Source of the DNA: Cloacibacterium rupense
GTDB taxonomy: Bacteria > Bacteroidota > Bacteroidia > Flavobacteriales > Weeksellaceae
Length of the DNA: 64,000 bases
Reading direction: 5' to 3'
NCBI RefSeq assembly: GCF_014645495.1
Contig: NZ_BMLV01000002.1
Span: 115,191-179,190 of the forward strand
In this document: piece by piece, positions 61,646 through 64,000 of the stretch
How the letters are laid out: each line of letters opens with the position of its first letter
Position numbering within the stretch: position 1 is the stretch's first letter
The notes under the pieces: model-generated
Seen by the model: the letters and a program-made list of their open reading frames with translations, nothing else
Databases searched by the model: none
Told to the model about the DNA's origin: nothing
Translations under genes and position numbers: made by a program

Positions 61646-62059
61646 TTACTTTTTCTTACCTTTTGCAGGGGCTGCAGCAGCTTGGCCTGGTTTTGGTCTT
61701 TTGGCACCGTATTTAGAACGTCTTTGCGTTCTTCCGTTTACTCCGGCAGTGTCTAAAGCACCACGAACAATGTGATATCTAACTCCCGGTAAATCTTTTA
61801 CTCTTCCGCCACGTACTAATACTATCGAGTGCTCTTGGAGGTTGTGTCCTTCTCCCGGGATGTAGGCGTTAACTTCTTTTCCGTTTGAAAGTCTTACTCT
61901 GGCAACTTTTCTAAGTGCTGAGTTAGGTTTCTTAGGAGTAGTTGTATATACTCTTGTACATACGCCTCTTCTTTGTGGACATGAATCCAAAGCAGCCGAT
62001 TTGCTCTTCTTAGCAAGTGTGGCTCTTCCTTTTCTAACTAATTGTTGAATAGTAGGCAT
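61646..62059 (-). CDS. rpsL: 30S ribosomal protein S12
   Basis: Decoding-centre protein. 137 residues, with [20 protein letters not shown] and [17 protein letters not shown]; the Lys residues whose changes give streptomycin resistance are unaltered. The C-terminus carries an Ala/Lys-rich extension ([13 protein letters not shown]) beyond the core. First gene of the str operon, behind a consensus promoter. Confidence 0.98.
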   Translation of the reverse strand: MPTIQQLVRKGRATLAKKSKSAALDSCPQRRGVCTRVYTTTPKKPNSALRKVARVRLSNGKEVNAYIPGEGHNLQEHSIVLVRGGRVKDLPGVRYHIVRGALDTAGVNGRTQRRSKYGAKRPKPGQAAAAPAKGKKK

Positions 62060-62093
62060 TTGATTGCTTTATATTATTTAATATTTTAGGGTG

Positions 62094-62123
62094 CAAAAGT
62101 ATGAATATTTTTTGAACTGACAA
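62094..62123 (-). promoter_or_regulatory. Promoter of the str operon
   Basis: On the minus strand TTG (62121-62123), 19-base spacer, then TACTTTTG (62094-62101), 35 bases before the rpsL ATG. Confidence 0.8.
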
Positions 62124-62300
62124 AATAACTTCCACATAAATAATGTGTTAATTTTCATATAATTATCATTACAAAGTTTAGACTTTATAAAAATTAAAAA
62201 AAATCCACACTGAAGCACATTTTAAAATTAATTTTTAGCCTATATCATAGAAATAGTTAATTACAATTTTAAGACTACAATTATTTATACATATTTTTAT

Positions 62301-62308
62301 TAAATTTG
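62301..62308 (+). promoter_or_regulatory. -7 promoter box for dps
   Basis: TAAATTTG fits TAnnTTTG, 20 bases before the ATG at 62329. Confidence 0.6.
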
Positions 62309-62328
62309 TTTCATAAATACTATATGAT

Positions 62329-62802
62329 ATGAGAAACTCAAGCATAATTGGACTTAAAGAAACTGACTGTAAAAAAATCGCAGAAAAATTAAATATTTTA
62401 CTTTCGAATTATTCTGTTTTTTATCAAAATACAAGAGGTGCGCATTGGAATATTAAAGGGAATCAGTTTTTCACACTACACCCAAAATTTGAAGAATTAT
62501 ACAATGGGTTAGTTTTAAAAATAGATGAAATTGCTGAAAGAATTCTTACACTAGGCTCTTCTCCGTCTCACAATTACTCTGAATACCTCAAACTCTCTTC
62601 CATCAAAGAAAGCAAAGAAGTATCTGACGCTAATAAATGCGTAGAAGGAATATTAGCTTCTTTTAGAGTTCTTATAGACCTACAAAGAGAACTTTTAGAC
62701 TTAACAGAAAAAGCCGGAGACGAAGGAACCAACTCACAAATGAGCGATTATATTACAGAACAAGAAAAAGAAGTATGGATGTACAATGCTTATTTAGCAT
62801 AA
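62329..62802 (+). CDS. dps: Dps-family DNA-protection ferritin
   Basis: A 157-residue Dps protein, which forms a dodecamer that stores iron and protects DNA during starvation or oxidative stress. The shared ferroxidase residues are in place: His39 in GAHWNIKGNQF, His51, Asp66 and Glu70 in KIDEIAERI. The N-terminal tail is short, so DNA binding, if any, would not rely on a Lys-rich tail. It has its own promoter box and terminator, and lies divergent from rpsL. Confidence 0.93.
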   Translation: MRNSSIIGLKETDCKKIAEKLNILLSNYSVFYQNTRGAHWNIKGNQFFTLHPKFEELYNGLVLKIDEIAERILTLGSSPSHNYSEYLKLSSIKESKEVSDANKCVEGILASFRVLIDLQRELLDLTEKAGDEGTNSQMSDYITEQEKEVWMYNAYLA

Positions 62803-62822
62803 AAACTCTTCTCTAAAAAAAT

Positions 62823-62856
62823 AAAAGCACTTCAAAACGGAGTGCTTTTATTTTTT
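62823..62856 (+). terminator. Terminator of dps
   Basis: AAAAGCACT and AGTGCTTTT arms with a 9-base loop, followed by a T-rich tail. Confidence 0.85.
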
Positions 62857-62878
62857 CATTTTTTATAGAAGTTTATAA

Positions 62879-62886
62879 TATATTTG
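62879..62886 (+). promoter_or_regulatory. -7 promoter box for the leucine-rich-repeat gene
   Basis: TATATTTG fits TAnnTTTG, 22 bases before the TTG start at 62908. Confidence 0.55.
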
Positions 62887-62907
62887 CAAAGTCTTTAAAT
62901 ACGAATC

Positions 62908-64000
62908 TTGAAAAAAATTATAATATTCTTACTCTTTAGTGTAATTATCAAAGCACAATGGAGCATTTCTACCTCTGAGAGAAATGCACTAATCACCATC
63001 TACCAACAATCTAATGGACCACAATGGAGCCAACATTGGGACTTAGAAAAAGACCCTTACTATTGGCATGGAGTAAAAATATCAAACGGAATAGTTACAG
63101 AACTAAAGCTAAATGGCAATCTACTAGAAGGCAATTTTCCTAGCGCCATTCTATCTCTCACTAATCTTAAAAAATTAGACCTGAGCTCTAACAAACTTTC
63201 AGGAAACATCCCAAACCTGAGCTCTTTAAACAGTTTGACCTATTTAAACATTAGCGACAATCATTTTACGGGTGACATTTGGAACAGCTTTTCGTCACTT
63301 ACCAATTTAGAAGAACTATATGTTGGAAACAACAACGGAACTATTTCTAATACTGATTTTTCAGGATTTACTAACCTAAAACACCTCGACATTTCAAAAC
63401 TAAACCTTACCGAAATACCGTCTAGTCTAGCTACACTTCAAAAACTCTCTTCACTGAACTTAAGCAATAATACTATTGCAAATTTTACCAACATTGCCTC
63501 ATTAGCTCAGTTACAAGAAATAAACCTATCTGGAAACTCAATTACAAAAGTTCCTGATGAAATTAATAATTTTATCAATCTCAAAACTTTAGACCTTAGC
63601 AATAATAAGATTACACAATTCTCTGCACTGAATTCGTTACACAATATAGAATGGCTATCTTTAGAAAACAACAACCTAATTAGCATCCCCGCAGAAATCA
63701 TCACGTTAGAAAAACTAACCCACCTTAACCTTAGCAGAAATAATATTTCTGGCGGCACTGGAACACTTTCTTCTTTGATTAATCTAGAACAACTTTGGCT
63801 CAATCACAATAAATTAAAAGGAAATATCCCAGCCAACATTCTCTCTATGCCCAAATTAATGTGTTTATCTCTACAAAGTAATGAATTAGAAGGAAATATC
63901 CCTAACAACCTTCCTGAAATATGTAATATTTCTAACAATAGATTTTCTAAGAACAACTTAGAAAACTATTTACAGTTATATCCAGAAAATACAGATTTTA
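62908..64000 (+). CDS. Secreted leucine-rich-repeat protein (5' part only)
   Basis: An open frame from a TTG at 62908 to the window end, at least 364 residues, with no stop. It starts with a signal peptide (KKIIIFLLFSVIIKAQ) after the TTG. The next residues resemble the LRR N-cap of plant-type bacterial repeats (QQSNGPQWSQHWDLEKDPYY quoted in part), and from about residue 65 onward come leucine-rich repeats of about 23 residues (LKKLDLSSNKLSGNIP, LTHLNLSRNNISG). The domain that would show the secretion route lies outside the window; T9SS export is likely but not seen. No ATG fits the signal peptide, so the TTG start is supported by the promoter box upstream. Confidence 0.85.
   Translation, partial: MKKIIIFLLFSVIIKAQWSISTSERNALITIYQQSNGPQWSQHWDLEKDPYYWHGVKISNGIVTELKLNGNLLEGNFPSAILSLTNLKKLDLSSNKLSGNIPNLSSLNSLTYLNISDNHFTGDIWNSFSSLTNLEELYVGNNNGTISNTDFSGFTNLKHLDISKLNLTEIPSSLATLQKLSSLNLSNNTIANFTNIASLAQLQEINLSGNSITKVPDEINNFINLKTLDLSNNKITQFSALNSLHNIEWLSLENNNLISIPAEIITLEKLTHLNLSRNNISGGTGTLSSLINLEQLWLNHNKLKGNIPANILSMPKLMCLSLQSNELEGNIPNNLPEICNISNNRFSKNNLENYLQLYPENTDF

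Noticed and set aside
63507-63803. Minus-strand ORF in the leucine-rich-repeat gene
   Set aside because: It is a shadow of the repeats; the plus frame has a signal peptide and clear leucine-rich repeats.

Overview
The window reads as one continuous piece of chromosome from a low-GC member of the Bacteroidota, most likely Flavobacteriales and near Chryseobacterium/Cloacibacterium (Weeksellaceae). The evidence is type B sorting domains of the type IX secretion system (T9SS), many -7 promoter boxes of the form TAnnTTTG, an OmpA protein with thrombospondin type 3 repeats, DUF4407, DUF4350 and DUF4129 membrane proteins, and the str/S10/spc/alpha ribosomal genes without tuf, adk or map. The genus is an inference. 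No tRNA, rRNA, CRISPR array, phage or transposase gene was seen.

Layout: (1) 1-7.6 kb, three tandem secreted T9SS cargo paralogues. The first is cut by the window edge and shares a near-identical 391-bp block with the second. (2) 7.7-16.2 kb, guaB, an OFA-type MFS transporter, a DUF4407 protein, a BamA/TamA-like outer-membrane protein, a short-chain dehydrogenase and aroA, separated by repeat-rich spacers. (3) 16.4-22.2 kb, a membrane/AAA+ locus (SpoIIM-like, unnamed membrane protein, DUF4129, DUF4350, MoxR) diverging from an RDD protein. Its job is not established, and the DUF58 partner often found beside MoxR is not next to it. (4) 22.3-34.8 kb, a mixed housekeeping block: two GNAT proteins, a YebC-family protein, OmpA, smpB, an ABC-F protein, recJ, nadD, DUF3817, a TonB-receptor-like barrel with a structured leader, and a class C serine hydrolase. 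(5) 34.9-41.1 kb, a methionine operon (metY-metX-hom) behind a SAM-I riboswitch, flanked by two guanidine-modifying-superfamily enzymes. (6) 41.3-44.7 kb, gltA, eno and a small lipoprotein. (7) 44.75-62.06 kb, the ribosomal protein supercluster on the minus strand. It includes rpmJ (38 aa) and rpmD (59 aa), which are easily missed, and rpoA, secY, infA and fusA. (8) 62.3-64 kb, a Dps protein and the start of a secreted leucine-rich-repeat protein that runs off the window.

How it works together: most of the window is core metabolism and translation. The S10-spc-alpha genes appear to be transcribed separately from rpsL-rpsG-fusA-rpsJ, because a terminator follows rpsJ and a new promoter with a leader precedes rplC. 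The met operon should be switched off by S-adenosylmethionine through premature termination. The least ordinary observations are the T9SS duplication, a family of about 65-100-bp structured intergenic repeats (four copies, one inside the met operon), an ABC-F protein with one intact and one degenerate ATP site, a terminator-like leader before the beta-barrel gene, and terminators that run straight into the next promoter. No clearly new defence or mobile system was found; the SpoIIM/RDD/MoxR locus is the best candidate for poorly understood biology.
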